From Corynebacterium minutissimum (GTDB lineage: Bacteria; Actinomycetota; Actinomycetes; Mycobacteriales; Mycobacteriaceae): DNA of 64,000 bases. Made by a program: the position numbers and the translations under genes. The stretch covers positions 1 through 64,000 of the forward strand of contig NZ_LAYQ01000019.1 of the NCBI RefSeq assembly GCF_000988205.1, read 5' to 3'. The notes beneath the pieces were generated by a model. It had not been told where the DNA came from. It saw only the letters and a program-made list of their open reading frames with translations, and searched no databases. Shown piece by piece: positions 1 through 7,729 of the stretch. Position 1 is the first letter of the stretch. Each line of letters opens with the position of its first letter.

Positions 1-201
1 AGCGGCCTACCAACGAAAACACCAACGGGCTAGTCCGAGACTTCCTACCCAAAGGAAGCGACTTTAGTACCCTGACCGACAAGGGCGTCCAGCAGATTCA
101 AGACCTTCTCAACGGGCGCCCCAGAAAAGTCCTCAACTGGTACACACCAGAAGAGAAAATCCAAGAACTATTCAAGTGATGCATCCACCACTTGAAACCG
201 C
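1..201 (+). mobile_element. right end of an IS30-family insertion sequence (truncated by window edge)
   Basis: Contains the last codons of an IS30-type transposase followed by noncoding DNA before the tRNA-Ala terminator. The octamer TTCAAGTG (171-178) at the end of the ORF is repeated inverted as CACTTGAA (189-196), consistent with the end region of an insertion sequence. The left end lies outside the window, so the terminal inverted repeat cannot be confirmed. Confidence 0.6.
3..179 (+). CDS. IS30-family transposase, C-terminal fragment
   Basis: An open frame enters from the window edge and ends at TGA 177-179, giving about 58 residues. It contains the IS30 DDE-domain tail: RPTNENTNGLVRDFLPKGSD, then a Gln/Leu-rich helix, then LNGRPRKVLNWYTPEE. 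The catalytic glutamate of IS30 transposases lies just before or within the RPTNENTNG block, and the PRKxLxWxTPEE ending is diagnostic of the family. Transposase moves the element by cut or copy and paste. Only the tail is visible, so whether the full gene is intact is unknown. Confidence 0.8.
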   Translation, partial: RPTNENTNGLVRDFLPKGSDFSTLTDKGVQQIQDLLNGRPRKVLNWYTPEEKIQELFK

Positions 202-248
202 CACATCAGAAGACAACTGATCAACAAGACCAGAAAGACCAGAAAACC

Positions 249-276
249 TAAAAGGCGCTCACACAGTGAGCGCCTT
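249..276 (-). terminator. terminator of outer tRNA-Ala copy (also faces the IS30 gene)
   Basis: Perfect 11-bp stem AAGGCGCTCAC (252-262) / GTGAGCGCCTT (266-276) with a 3-nt loop. On the minus strand it is followed by TTTTAGGTTTT, so it serves the tRNA-Ala transcript, and it can also stop plus-strand reading from the transposase. Confidence 0.75.
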
Positions 277-351
277 GTGGAGCATAGGAGAATCGAACTC
301 CTGACCTTCTGCTTGCAAAGCAGATGCTCTACCAATTGAGCTAATGCCCCA
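275..351. repeat. 77-bp direct repeat, outer copy (contains tRNA-Ala)
   Basis: Identical over 77 bp to 3916-3992. The identity covers the whole tRNA-Ala gene with 3 bases outside one end and 1 outside the other. The two copies bound the deacetylase/cspB segment. Confidence 0.9.
278..350 (-). tRNA. tRNA-Ala (anticodon UGC), outer copy
   Basis: 73-nt cloverleaf on the minus strand. The acceptor arm is GGGGCAT/ATGCTCC (one G-U) with discriminator A, the D-arm starts AGCTCAATTGG, and the T-loop is GTTCGATTC. The anticodon loop TTTGCAA presents UGC, read as alanine. CCA is not encoded. It is identical to the copy at 3919-3991. Confidence 0.93.
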
Positions 352-537
352 GCAGCTACATAGCGTACTCCTTGTGCGCCCATCTACGAAATCATGACCG
401 GCAGAGTAGTCCCCATCAAGCGCGGTAACTTTCGTCACTTTAGTTAACTCACTCCTCATTAGTTGCGTGTCACCTGAGAAAACAACACGCGGAAGAGGGA
501 CAATGAGTCGTCTCTGAAACTTTAGTGGAAGGTCGTC

Positions 538-1437
538 ATGCGCCGAATACTCCTCCGCTCCGTAGCCGCACTCACGTTGGCTGCCACCGTCACGGTCCCA
601 CAGCAAGCAACTGCCCAACAGCTACCCACACTGCCGCAGCCAAAGATTCCGACCGTGCAGGACATGCGCAAGGAAGTAGACCGCATCGAGTACGAGGCCT
701 ACAAGGCCCTGCCCAAGGAGCTACAGGACAGTCCAGTTTTTGCCGGGTCCTCACGCCCGGCGGCGACCCAGAGCACCACGCCACAAGCAGACAAGCCCAA
801 CCAGGCTGACAAGGCGAAGTCCCAATCAATAGCGGACGATACCTGCTCCAATTGCGTAGCCATCACTTACGACGATGGCCCGGATGCATTGACGGGCCAA
901 CTTCTCGACACCTTGAAGGCCAAGGACGCCCACGCCAGCTTTATGGTCCTAGCTCCTCATGCCTATGCCCATCCCGAGCTCCTCCGCCGTATGAAAGCAG
1001 AGGGCCACACCGTGGGCAACCACACCGACACACACCGCGAACTAAACAAGCTTCCCGCGAATGAGGTTGACGCTGAAGTCAAGGCCGGCGCCGCTGCCAT
1101 CAAGGCAGCAACTGGCGAAAGCCCCCGTTGGCTGCGACCACCCTACGGTGCAACGAACCAGACAGTCGCCGACGCGGCCAAGAACAATGGGCAAGCGGAA
1201 GCCCTGTGGAACGTCGACACCCTAGATTGGAAGGACCGCAACTCCGACCATATCTGCGCTGCGGCCGTAGACGACACCCAAGCAGGCGACATCATTCTCA
1301 TGCATGACATTCACGCCACGACTGTCGACGCCGCCCCATGCGTTATTGACGGCCTCCGCGCCAAAGGTTTAGAGCCAGTATCGCTAGACACTCTCATCCC
1401 TAACCCCGAACCTGGACGCCAGTACCTCAATAGATAG
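538..1437 (+). CDS. secreted polysaccharide deacetylase (NodB/CE4 family)
   Basis: 299 aa. Residues 1-26 are a Sec signal peptide ending ATA-Q, followed by a Pro/Gln-rich spacer and a NodB domain from about residue 106. All five CE4 motifs are visible: Y-DDG (112-114), HTDTH (H162, H166), RPPY (200-203), DTLDW (228-231) and LMHDIH (H256). The family removes acetyl groups from N- or O-acetylated sugars of peptidoglycan or other surface polymers using a metal held by Asp-His-His. Two Cys pairs (C103/C106 and C240/C268) could form disulfides in the exported protein. A GGAAGG ribosome site precedes the ATG. It is convergent with cspB and shares the tRNA-bounded segment, so a role in preparing the wall for the S-layer is possible but unproven. 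Confidence 0.85.
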   Translation: MRRILLRSVAALTLAATVTVPQQATAQQLPTLPQPKIPTVQDMRKEVDRIEYEAYKALPKELQDSPVFAGSSRPAATQSTTPQADKPNQADKAKSQSIADDTCSNCVAITYDDGPDALTGQLLDTLKAKDAHASFMVLAPHAYAHPELLRRMKAEGHTVGNHTDTHRELNKLPANEVDAEVKAGAAAIKAATGESPRWLRPPYGATNQTVADAAKNNGQAEALWNVDTLDWKDRNSDHICAAAVDDTQAGDIILMHDIHATTVDAAPCVIDGLRAKGLEPVSLDTLIPNPEPGRQYLNR

Positions 1438-1466
1438 ACCAAGAGGTAACGGCCCAAGATCAGGTC

Positions 1467-1515
1467 ATGCCGTAGGAGCAGCTAAGACAAAAGCTTGCCC
1501 TACGGCATTTTCTTT
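1467..1515 (+). terminator. terminator of the deacetylase gene
   Basis: ATGCCGTAGG (1467-1476) pairs with CCTACGGCAT (1499-1508), an inner AGCT/AGCT extends the stem, and TTTTCTTT follows. Confidence 0.75.
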
Positions 1516-1568
1516 GCGTAGATCCGTCTGAAGTCGCAGCCCTCCATATACCCACTTTGGAGTCGGGC

Positions 1569-1611
1569 TAAAAAACAAAGAGAGGCACCCCACCAAGTGG
1601 TGGAGTGCCTC
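1569..1611 (-). terminator. strong terminator of cspB
   Basis: GAGGCAC...GTGCCTC stem (1582-1611) with an inner CCACCA/TGGTGG extension. On the minus strand it is followed by TCTTTGTTTTTT. Confidence 0.85.
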
Positions 1612-1642
1612 CTAAGCTCTGGCTCCGTTAGGGGCGAAGCCG

Positions 1643-1660
1643 ATTCAAGCTAGCTTGAAT
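1643..1660. repeat. 18-bp perfect palindrome at the cspB stop codon
   Basis: ATTCAAGCTAGCTTGAAT is fully self-complementary and overlaps the cspB stop codon by one base. Function unknown; it may add to the 3-prime structure of a highly expressed mRNA. Confidence 0.6.
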
Positions 1661-3426
1661 TAGAAGGGGAGCTTGATGTTCAGAGCCTTAGCAATTGCCG
1701 GGAAAGCAGCTGCGATTGCGGCCAGGACACCAGCGACGATGCCGAAGATAGCGAGCGGGGTCGGCTTGCCATCGTTGGACAGCTTGTCCTTGATGCCGGA
1801 GGACTTGTCGTCCTTGTTGTTGCCCGGCTTGGTAGCGTCGTCGGAACCGTTGTCGCCGCCCTTGTTGCCGCCTGCCAGGTTCTCGAGGGCGTCAGCGATA
1901 CGCTGGCGGTCCTTAGCCTCCTGCTCAGCGCGCTCCTTCTCAGCCTTAGCCTGCTCCTCGGCAGCCTTGGAGTCAGCGATGTCCTTCTTAACGCCATTGT
2001 CAGCGTTCACAACCTGGCGGTAGGCCTCTTCGTACTCGAGGTTGTAGTTGTTCGGACCGAACCAGAGCTGCTGTGCAGCAACCTTCATTGCCAGGTAGTC
2101 GAGACGCTCCTGGTCAGTGTCGCCGTCCCAGACAGCAACCAGGGTGTTGCCCCACGGGCTCTCCGGGTTAGCGAAGTCAGCCGGAATCTGCGGGGTCCAG
2201 ATGCGGTTGCCGTCGAAGTTAGCCTCGTCGGAAGCCCACTCCTTGAAGCCCTTGAAGTTAGCGACCTGCTCCTCGTAGACCTCCATGTTCTTCTGCTTAG
2301 CGATGGAGACGATGCCGGTCTTGTGAGCGATAAGCTCAGCGTAAGCCTCGCGGAGGGTCTTCTGCTCGCCGTTGACAACTACGGTGCCGTTCTCGTCGGA
2401 CTCGCGCAGCTCGAGGACGCGAGCGCCGATAGCGAACTCAGCCTCCATTGCGCGCAGGACGCGAACCTGTGCGTGTGCCTGGTCCAGGTAGCCCTGGCGA
2501 ACCAGGATGTCGGTAGCCTGAGCGCCACGGGAAGCCTCGAGGGCAGCCTTGCGAGCCTCTTCCAGCTCAGCGCCGTCAGCCTTGAGCTGCTCGAGCAGCA
2601 TCTCAGCGTCAGCGATCAGCTGCTTAAGGAGGGGCTCGTAGTCACGGGTGACGTAGCTATCCTCACCCTTGTCAGCACCGCGCCAGCCGATGTAGTCCAA
2701 GCGCTCCTTGTAGGTCTTGATGGTGTCCTCGAAGATCTTGATGTTCTTCGCCGGGGTCTTCTGGACAGACTCGAAGTTCTCCGGGTCAACCGGGCTGAGC
2801 TTCGGAGCCTCAAGCTTCGAGAGGCCGGTCTTGTCCTCGTCGTTGACCTTGTTACCTACCTGATCGTTCACCTTGTTCAGGTCGCTCTCCAGCAGACCGA
2901 GCTTGGACTCGTCCTTACCGTAGCGCTGGCCGCCAGCGGCGTTGGTAACGGTGTTGTTGTAGTCGAAGGCCTTCTCTTCGTAGTTAGCCCAAGCCTTGTC
3001 AGCGCCCTTGTCGTTCTGCAGAGCGTAAGCTACGGAAGCGCGAGCGTCCTGAACGTTCTTCTCAGCCTGTGCGAGCTGCTTGGTAGCCTCGTTGGCAGCA
3101 GCCTGGTAAGCCTTGTGGTCTGCCTGCTCGGAGCGGTCAAGACCGTCGGTGTTAGCAGCAGCGGCAGCTTCGTAGAGCTCGCGGAACTGGTTGTTGTTGA
3201 CGATGTAGTGGTCGGTTGCAGCTACGCGGTCGCGGAGCTCAGCCTCGGTGACGTTCTTAGCTTCAACGTCCTTGCCCAGGGATGCGTCCGGCTCGTTGAA
3301 GCCGCCGCCCTGGATGTTGGAAGTGTTGGTGTCCTGAGCGAAAGCCGGGACTGCAACACCGGAGACACCGGTGGCAACTGCGATAGCACCTGCGAGAGCA
3401 GCGGTGCGAACACGGTTCTTGAACAT
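1660..3426 (-). CDS. cspB: S-layer protein, PS2/CspB family
   Basis: 588 aa. The N-terminus MFKNRVRTAALAGAIAVATG...VPAFAQ is nearly the PS2 signal peptide of C. glutamicum, with cleavage expected after AFA (about residue 30). The mature protein is almost wholly predicted alpha-helical, Ala/Glu/Lys-rich and Cys-free. The C-terminus has a hydrophobic segment (about 556-582, PTPLAIFGIVAGVLAAIAAA) that in PS2 anchors the lattice in the mycomembrane. It is longer than PS2 (about 500 aa), partly because of a Gly/Asp/Lys/Asn-rich linker at about 515-550. The RBS AGGGGA is well placed before ATG. PS2 forms a hexagonal surface lattice; the same role is inferred. The gene lies between duplicated tRNA-Ala genes, which suggests an acquired segment. 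Confidence 0.88.
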   Translation of the reverse strand: MFKNRVRTAALAGAIAVATGVSGVAVPAFAQDTNTSNIQGGGFNEPDASLGKDVEAKNVTEAELRDRVAATDHYIVNNNQFRELYEAAAAANTDGLDRSEQADHKAYQAAANEATKQLAQAEKNVQDARASVAYALQNDKGADKAWANYEEKAFDYNNTVTNAAGGQRYGKDESKLGLLESDLNKVNDQVGNKVNDEDKTGLSKLEAPKLSPVDPENFESVQKTPAKNIKIFEDTIKTYKERLDYIGWRGADKGEDSYVTRDYEPLLKQLIADAEMLLEQLKADGAELEEARKAALEASRGAQATDILVRQGYLDQAHAQVRVLRAMEAEFAIGARVLELRESDENGTVVVNGEQKTLREAYAELIAHKTGIVSIAKQKNMEVYEEQVANFKGFKEWASDEANFDGNRIWTPQIPADFANPESPWGNTLVAVWDGDTDQERLDYLAMKVAAQQLWFGPNNYNLEYEEAYRQVVNADNGVKKDIADSKAAEEQAKAEKERAEQEAKDRQRIADALENLAGGNKGGDNGSDDATKPGNNKDDKSSGIKDKLSNDGKPTPLAIFGIVAGVLAAIAAAFPAIAKALNIKLPF

Positions 3427-3857
3427 GTAATTCCCCTATGAGAGTTGAGGTCGGACTGTGAAAATTATCTTACGATAACCGTCGTGTAGGGCGACGCTAG
3501 CAATCGTTCTTCATGAATGATCTTCACATTCTCAACGAGTAGTGCAGCTTTTGTCGCTGCAGCAAGATTATCGAAGTCTGGCGGGTCTTTCCAGTCAAAC
3601 ACAACTTATTTTTAAACTTTTTCCAACCAGCTGGCGGCGATGCCTCGCATTTTTGCTGGTAGATGGCCTTCTTCTATACAGGAGTTGAAATTGAAACTAT
3701 TTCGAACCTTTGTGACAGCTGTGAATGAACTACCCCTATCTGGGTAATAATTACACGAATGTCATTGCACTTGCTAGGGTGTCGGCCCAATTTTCACCCC
3801 TCACTCCCCCTGATACCTGGAACGGGTGGTTCCTGTGGGCCTTCGTGGGGCTTAAGT
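3427..3857 (-). promoter_or_regulatory. long noncoding region upstream of cspB
   Basis: About 430 bp without a convincing gene, AT-richer than its surroundings. It should hold the cspB promoter and leader. A TAAGAT hexamer on the minus strand (about 3468-3473) could be a -10 element, and TACCC...GGGTA (3731-3746) forms a small inverted repeat. I cannot assign the start site. Confidence 0.4.
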
Positions 3858-3908
3858 GGAAAAAGGAAAGACACCCAGCTTCGTTGTCGTCGCTGAGCGT
3901 CTTTCCTT
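3858..3908 (-). terminator. terminator downstream of tRNA-Ile/tRNA-Ala
   Basis: AAGGAAAGAC (3863-3872) pairs with GTCTTTCCTT (3899-3908). On the minus strand the stem is followed by TTTTTCC, ending the tRNA-Ile-tRNA-Ala transcript. Confidence 0.75.
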
Positions 3909-3915
3909 ATTTATA

Positions 3916-3992
3916 TTGTGGAGCATAGGAGAATCGAACTCCTGACCTTCTGCTTGCAAAGCAGATGCTCTACCAATTGAGCTAATGCCCCA
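3916..3992. repeat. 77-bp direct repeat, inner copy (contains tRNA-Ala)
   Basis: Identical to 275-351. This copy adjoins tRNA-Ile, the usual corynebacterial arrangement beside gyrA, so it is probably the ancestral copy. Confidence 0.9.
3919..3991 (-). tRNA. tRNA-Ala (anticodon UGC), inner copy
   Basis: Same 73-nt cloverleaf as 278-350, anticodon UGC, no encoded CCA. It lies 9 bp downstream of tRNA-Ile on the same strand and is probably cotranscribed with it. Confidence 0.93.
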
Positions 3993-4000
3993 TTGTTCCG

Positions 4001-4077
4001 TGGTGGGCCTAGCTGGAATCGAACCAGCGACCTCATCGTTATCAGCGATGCGCTCTAACCGACTGAGCTATAGGCCC
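4001..4077 (-). tRNA. tRNA-Ile (anticodon GAU)
   Basis: Minus-strand cloverleaf GGGCCTATAGCTCAG... with acceptor GGGCCTA/TAGGCCC, discriminator A at 4004 and an encoded CCA (4001-4003). The anticodon stem CATCG/CGATG holds loop CTGATAA, anticodon GAU. Confidence 0.95.
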
Positions 4078-4178
4078 TTGACCGGAACGAGTAGTTACTC
4101 TACATAGGACCGGCGATTTATTACAAATCGCCTGGTCATATGCAGTATTTGAAGCTGGTTTTACTTCACTTTGTATCG

Positions 4179-4526
4179 CTATTGATGCGGCTCATCTTGC
4201 AGGCGGATCTTGAATCCACCGAAGACGTCCACGATGGCGTTATATATAACAGCCATGAGCGGCGCCAGGATCGTCATCAGGACGGCGATGATGGCGCCGA
4301 ACAGGGCGGCTGCAGAGACGACCAATCCGAAGGAGACCTCAAATCCGCCGCCGACACCGCCAACAAGGCTGTTGAGGGAATCCCAGATGCCCGCCTGGTC
4401 AAGGCCGATGTACAGCAGGCACACGGCGATGATCCAGGCCACGAGGCCGACGAGGGACATGGCCAAGCCAACGCGGAACGCCGACATGGGCGAAATCCGG
4501 GCTAGTTGAAGCTCTCGTCCAATCAT
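4179..4526 (-). CDS. DUF3566 membrane protein
   Basis: 115 aa. A short basic N-terminus is followed by two hydrophobic segments (about 19-42 and 65-95) separated by a Gly-rich stretch (GGVGGGFEV). This layout and the position directly after gyrA match the DUF3566 family (Rv0007 in M. tuberculosis). Function unknown; probably an inner-membrane protein of the gyrA transcription unit. It starts 3 bp downstream of the gyrA stop, so the two are translationally linked. Confidence 0.82.
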   Translation of the reverse strand: MIGRELQLARISPMSAFRVGLAMSLVGLVAWIIAVCLLYIGLDQAGIWDSLNSLVGGVGGGFEVSFGLVVSAAALFGAIIAVLMTILAPLMAVIYNAIVDVFGGFKIRLQDEPHQ

Positions 4527-4529
4527 GGG

Positions 4530-7117
4530 TTACTCCTCGTCCTTATCGGAGTCCTTGTCTTCGCCCTTTTCCGGCTTGGAGTTCTCTCCAAGCTTGAGGT
4601 GTTCGGGCTTGACGTCCTCGACAGACTTTTCACCCTTGGCAACTGCCTGGGCGTCCTCCTCACCGTCGTCTTCAACATTGCGGTCGATAGCCAGCAGCTC
4701 GACGTCGTCGGCCAGGTTGACCAAGCGCACGCCCATGGTGGCGCGGGAGCTCGGGCGAATCTGGTTGACTTCGGTGCGGACAACACCACCTGCAGAGGTG
4801 ATGGCAAAGATCTCGTCGTCCTCGTCGACGGCGATTGCTGCAATGAGCTTGCCGCGCTTTGGCGTGTACTTGAAGGTCATCACGCCGAGGCCACCGCGGC
4901 CCTGCGGGGTGTACTCCTCAATGGCGGTGCGCTTGCCGTAACCGCCGGAGGTAGCTACCAGGAGGAACTGGCCGTCATTGACCACGGACATGGACAGCAG
5001 CTGGTCATCGCCGCGGAAGCGCATGCCCTTCACGCCGGCGGTAGCGCGGCCCATCGGGCGCAGCTGGTCATCGTCCGCGGTGAAGCGGATTGCCTGACCC
5101 TGCTCAGAGGTCAGCAGGATGTCATCGCCCTCGTTGACCAGCTGGGCGCCGATCAGCGCATCGCCCTCGTTGAGGTTGATAGCGATGAGGCCGGCGGAAC
5201 GTGCGGACTCGTAATCGGTCAGTCGGGACTTCTTTACGCGGCCCTGCTGGGTAGCAAGGACCAGGTATGGGGCGTCCTCGTAGGACTGGATCTGAATGAC
5301 CTGAGCGATCTTCTCCTCCGGCTGGAACTCCAGCAGGTTAGCCACGTGCTGGCCACGAGCGGTGCGGCCCGCCTCCGGAAGCTCGTAGGCCTTGAGGCGG
5401 TAGACGCGGCCGAAGTTGGTGAAGAACAGGATCCAATCGTGCGTGGAGCAGACGAAGAAGTTCTTCACAATGTCATCCTGCTTCAGCTCCGCGCCGCGCA
5501 CACCCTTGCCGCCGCGCTTCTGGGCCTTGTAAGCATCGACCTTGGTGCGCTTGGCGTAGCCAGTAGCGGTGATGGTGACCACGACGTTCTCGCGGGCGAT
5601 GAGGTCCTCATCGCTGACGTCGCCGGAGGCGGCAACAATCTGGGTGCGGCGCTCATCACCGTACTTTTCGACGATTTCCTCGAGCTCATCGTGGACGATC
5701 TGACGCTGGCGTTCCTCGCGGGCCAGGATGTCCTTGAGGTCCGCGATGATCTCCTCGATCTCCGCCAACTCATCAATGATCTTCTGGCGCTCCAGGGCGG
5801 CCAGACGGCGCAGCTGCATAGCGAGGATGGCATCTGCCTGGACATCGTCGACGTCGAGAAGCGCCTTCAGGCCCTCACGTGCCTCATCAACCGTGGTGGA
5901 ACGGCGGATGAGCGCGATGACCTCATCGAGCATGTCGAGTGCCTTGACCAGACCGCGCAGAATGTGGGCGCGCTTTTCGGCCTCATCGAGGCGGAACTGG
6001 GTACGGCGGACGATGACCTCGATCTGGTGGGCCACGTAGTAGCTCAGCATCTGATCCAGGCGCAGGGTGCGCGGCACGCCATCCACGATGGAAAGCATGT
6101 TGGCGCCGAAGGAGGTTTGCAGCTGGGAGTGCTTGTACAGGTTATTAAGGACAACGCGTGCTACGGCGTCTCGCTTGAGGGTGACCACGATGCGCATACC
6201 CACGCGGTCGGAGGACTCGTCCTCGATCTTGGCGATTCCGGCGATCTTGCCGTTGACCACAGACTCCGCGATATTGGAGATCATGTTGTCCGGGTTGACC
6301 TGGTAGGGCAGCTCAGTGATAACGATGGTCTGGCGGTTGCCCACCTCCTCAATGGAGGTCACGCCGCGCATACGGATGGAGCCGCGGCCGGTGGTGTAGG
6401 CATCCTTGATGCCCTGGTCACCCACGATGAGACCCGCGGTGGGGAAATCCGGGCCCTTGACGCGCTCCATACAAGCAGCCAAGGCTTCTTCCTCGGAAGC
6501 ATTCGGGTTATCCAGCAACCAGTAGATGGCCTCCGCCAACTCGTTCAGGTTGTGCGGCGGAATGTTGGTGGCCATACCGACAGCGATACCGCCGGAGCCG
6601 TTCATCAGCAGGTTCGGAACGCGGGAGGCAGAATCGTCGGTTCCTGCGTCTTGCCGTCGTAGTTCGGCGCGAAGTCGACGGTGTTTTCGCGGATATCGCG
6701 GACCATCTCCATGGCCAGCGGCGTCATGCGGCACTCGGTGTAACGCATAGCTGCCGGGCCGTCATTACCGCGGGAGCCGAAGTTACCTTGGCCGTCGACC
6801 AGCGGGTAGCGCATGTTCCACGGCTGGGCCAAGCGCACGAGGGTGTCGTAGATGGCGGAGTCACCGTGCGGGTGGAACTGACCCATCGTGTCCGAGACCG
6901 GGCGGGCGGACTTTACGTAGCCACGGTCCGGGCGGTAGCCGGAGTCATACATGGCGTAGAGGATGCGGCGGTGAACCGGCTTGAGGCCGTCGCGCACCTC
7001 CGGCAGGGCGCGGCCGACGATGACGGACATGGCGTAGTCGATGTAGCTCGACTCCATCTCCTCATTAATGTCAATTGGTTGGATGCGATCGAAGAGATCA
7101 CCGTTGTTATCACTCAT
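4530..7117 (-). CDS. gyrA: DNA gyrase subunit A, with one-base frameshift near 6630
   Basis: Restoring one base gives 862 aa, the normal length. The N-terminal part (7117 to about 6630) holds the breakage-reunion domain: catalytic tyrosine in AAMRYTE (Y126) and the quinolone-determining stretch [10 protein letters not shown] with susceptible-type S87 and D91. The rest (about 6630 to 4530) resumes at [13 protein letters not shown] and includes the coiled coil and the six-bladed C-terminal beta-pinwheel with the GyrA box QRGGKG. The break is CTGCCTCCCGCG on the minus strand, where L-P-S-R needs one more base. GyrA pairs with GyrB to introduce negative supercoils and is essential, so the lesion is probably a sequence error. 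A TAAGAT hexamer 8 nt before ATG suggests a very short leader. Confidence 0.93.
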
Positions 7118-7169
7118 GAGGCCCTATCTTACCGTTTAGGGCTGTCTGAGACGGTTTCTGGCGCGGCAG

Positions 7170-7188
7170 TGGTATCATGGTGATACCA
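7170..7188. promoter_or_regulatory. operator palindrome and -10 element of the RHH/Doc-like pair
   Basis: TGGTATCA-tgg-TGATACCA is a perfect inverted repeat. A TACCAT hexamer (7184-7189) overlaps its right arm and lies 7 nt before the ATG at 7197, the spacing of a leaderless promoter. A repressor bound here would block the start, as expected for autoregulation by a ribbon-helix-helix protein. Confidence 0.65.
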
Positions 7189-7196
7189 TTTCTACC

Positions 7197-7418
7197 ATGG
7201 CTATGACACTGCGCCTGACCCCAGAGCAAGACCACGCGCTGACCTTGTTGGCTTCTGCGCAAGGTACTTCCAAGCACGAGGCGGTAGTCCGCGCCGTCGT
7301 CGCGGCGGCCGCACGGACCTTGTCGGATGCTGAGGTACAGGACACCGCACGCCGGCTGCTGCCCGGGCGCTCAGAATTGGAGGCAGAGATCCGCCGGGCA
7401 CGAGGGGTGCGTCAGTGA
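7197..7418 (+). CDS. ribbon-helix-helix (CopG-type) antitoxin-like protein
   Basis: 73 aa. The N-terminus MAMTLRLTPEQDHALTLLA has the short beta-strand plus helix of RHH DNA-binding proteins, and GTSKHEAVVRAVV forms the second helix. The charged tail (RRLLPGRSELEAEIRRARG) would be the partner-binding region. The start is ATG 7197 (ATG 7203 is possible); there is no ribosome site, consistent with a leaderless mRNA. It overlaps the next gene by GTGA and sits behind a perfect palindrome, both typical of type II toxin-antitoxin modules. It lies divergently from gyrA. DNA binding is inferred from the fold. Confidence 0.65.
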   Translation: MAMTLRLTPEQDHALTLLASAQGTSKHEAVVRAVVAAAARTLSDAEVQDTARRLLPGRSELEAEIRRARGVRQ

Positions 7419-7675
7419 ATGTTGAGCAACTGGTTGTAGTCGCGCGGGAGTTTTGCCGGGTATATCGCGTGCGGATAACCAACTTCGCCGCCCTAGCCGC
7501 TGCCGCCGCCGCGAGCACGGCGAGCATCGAGGGAATTGCCGTGCACGGCAGCCGCGCTGCGGCGGGACAGTCGCTGGAGACAGTGTTGCGCTCAGTGCCC
7601 GCGCTGAGTGGAAAGAATGAAGAATTCGCGCGATTGTGCGCGCAGGTCTATCTTTCTGTTGCAGAAGTTATGTAA
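7415..7675 (+). CDS. small Doc/Fic-like protein lacking the catalytic motif
   Basis: 86 aa, starting with GTG that overlaps the RHH stop codon by 4 bases. The helical pattern (ITNFAALAAAAAASTASIEG ... SLETVLRSVPALSGKNEEFA) lines up by eye with Doc toxins, where HPFxDGNKR follows such helices. Here residues 61-70 read VPALSGKNEE, so the catalytic His and Arg are missing. The protein is also shorter than Doc (about 125 aa). It could be a decayed toxin, a toxin of another mechanism, or an unrelated small partner. The Fic/Doc link is my inference from the pattern, not a firm family call. Confidence 0.45.
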   Translation: MNVEQLVVVAREFCRVYRVRITNFAALAAAAAASTASIEGIAVHGSRAAAGQSLETVLRSVPALSGKNEEFARLCAQVYLSVAEVM

Positions 7676-7729
7676 GTTAAACAAGATAAGGAAGTCTCCC
7701 TCCCCTATCTTTCGAGAAAGGAATCCCCT

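Noticed and set aside
2323-3441. 372-aa open frame opposite cspB
   Set aside because: Antisense of an Ala/Glu-rich gene; low complexity; no ribosome site.
3725-3928. 67-aa open frame near cspB
   Set aside because: Runs across the tRNA terminator and into tRNA-Ala; no ribosome site.
4506-6662. 718-aa plus-strand open frame opposite gyrA
   Set aside because: Shadow of high-GC3 gyrA codons; Val/Leu/Asp-rich sequence without any family motif.
6605-6734. Reading gyrA as two separate genes
   Set aside because: The two frames overlap inside one conserved domain and neither is a known standalone protein.
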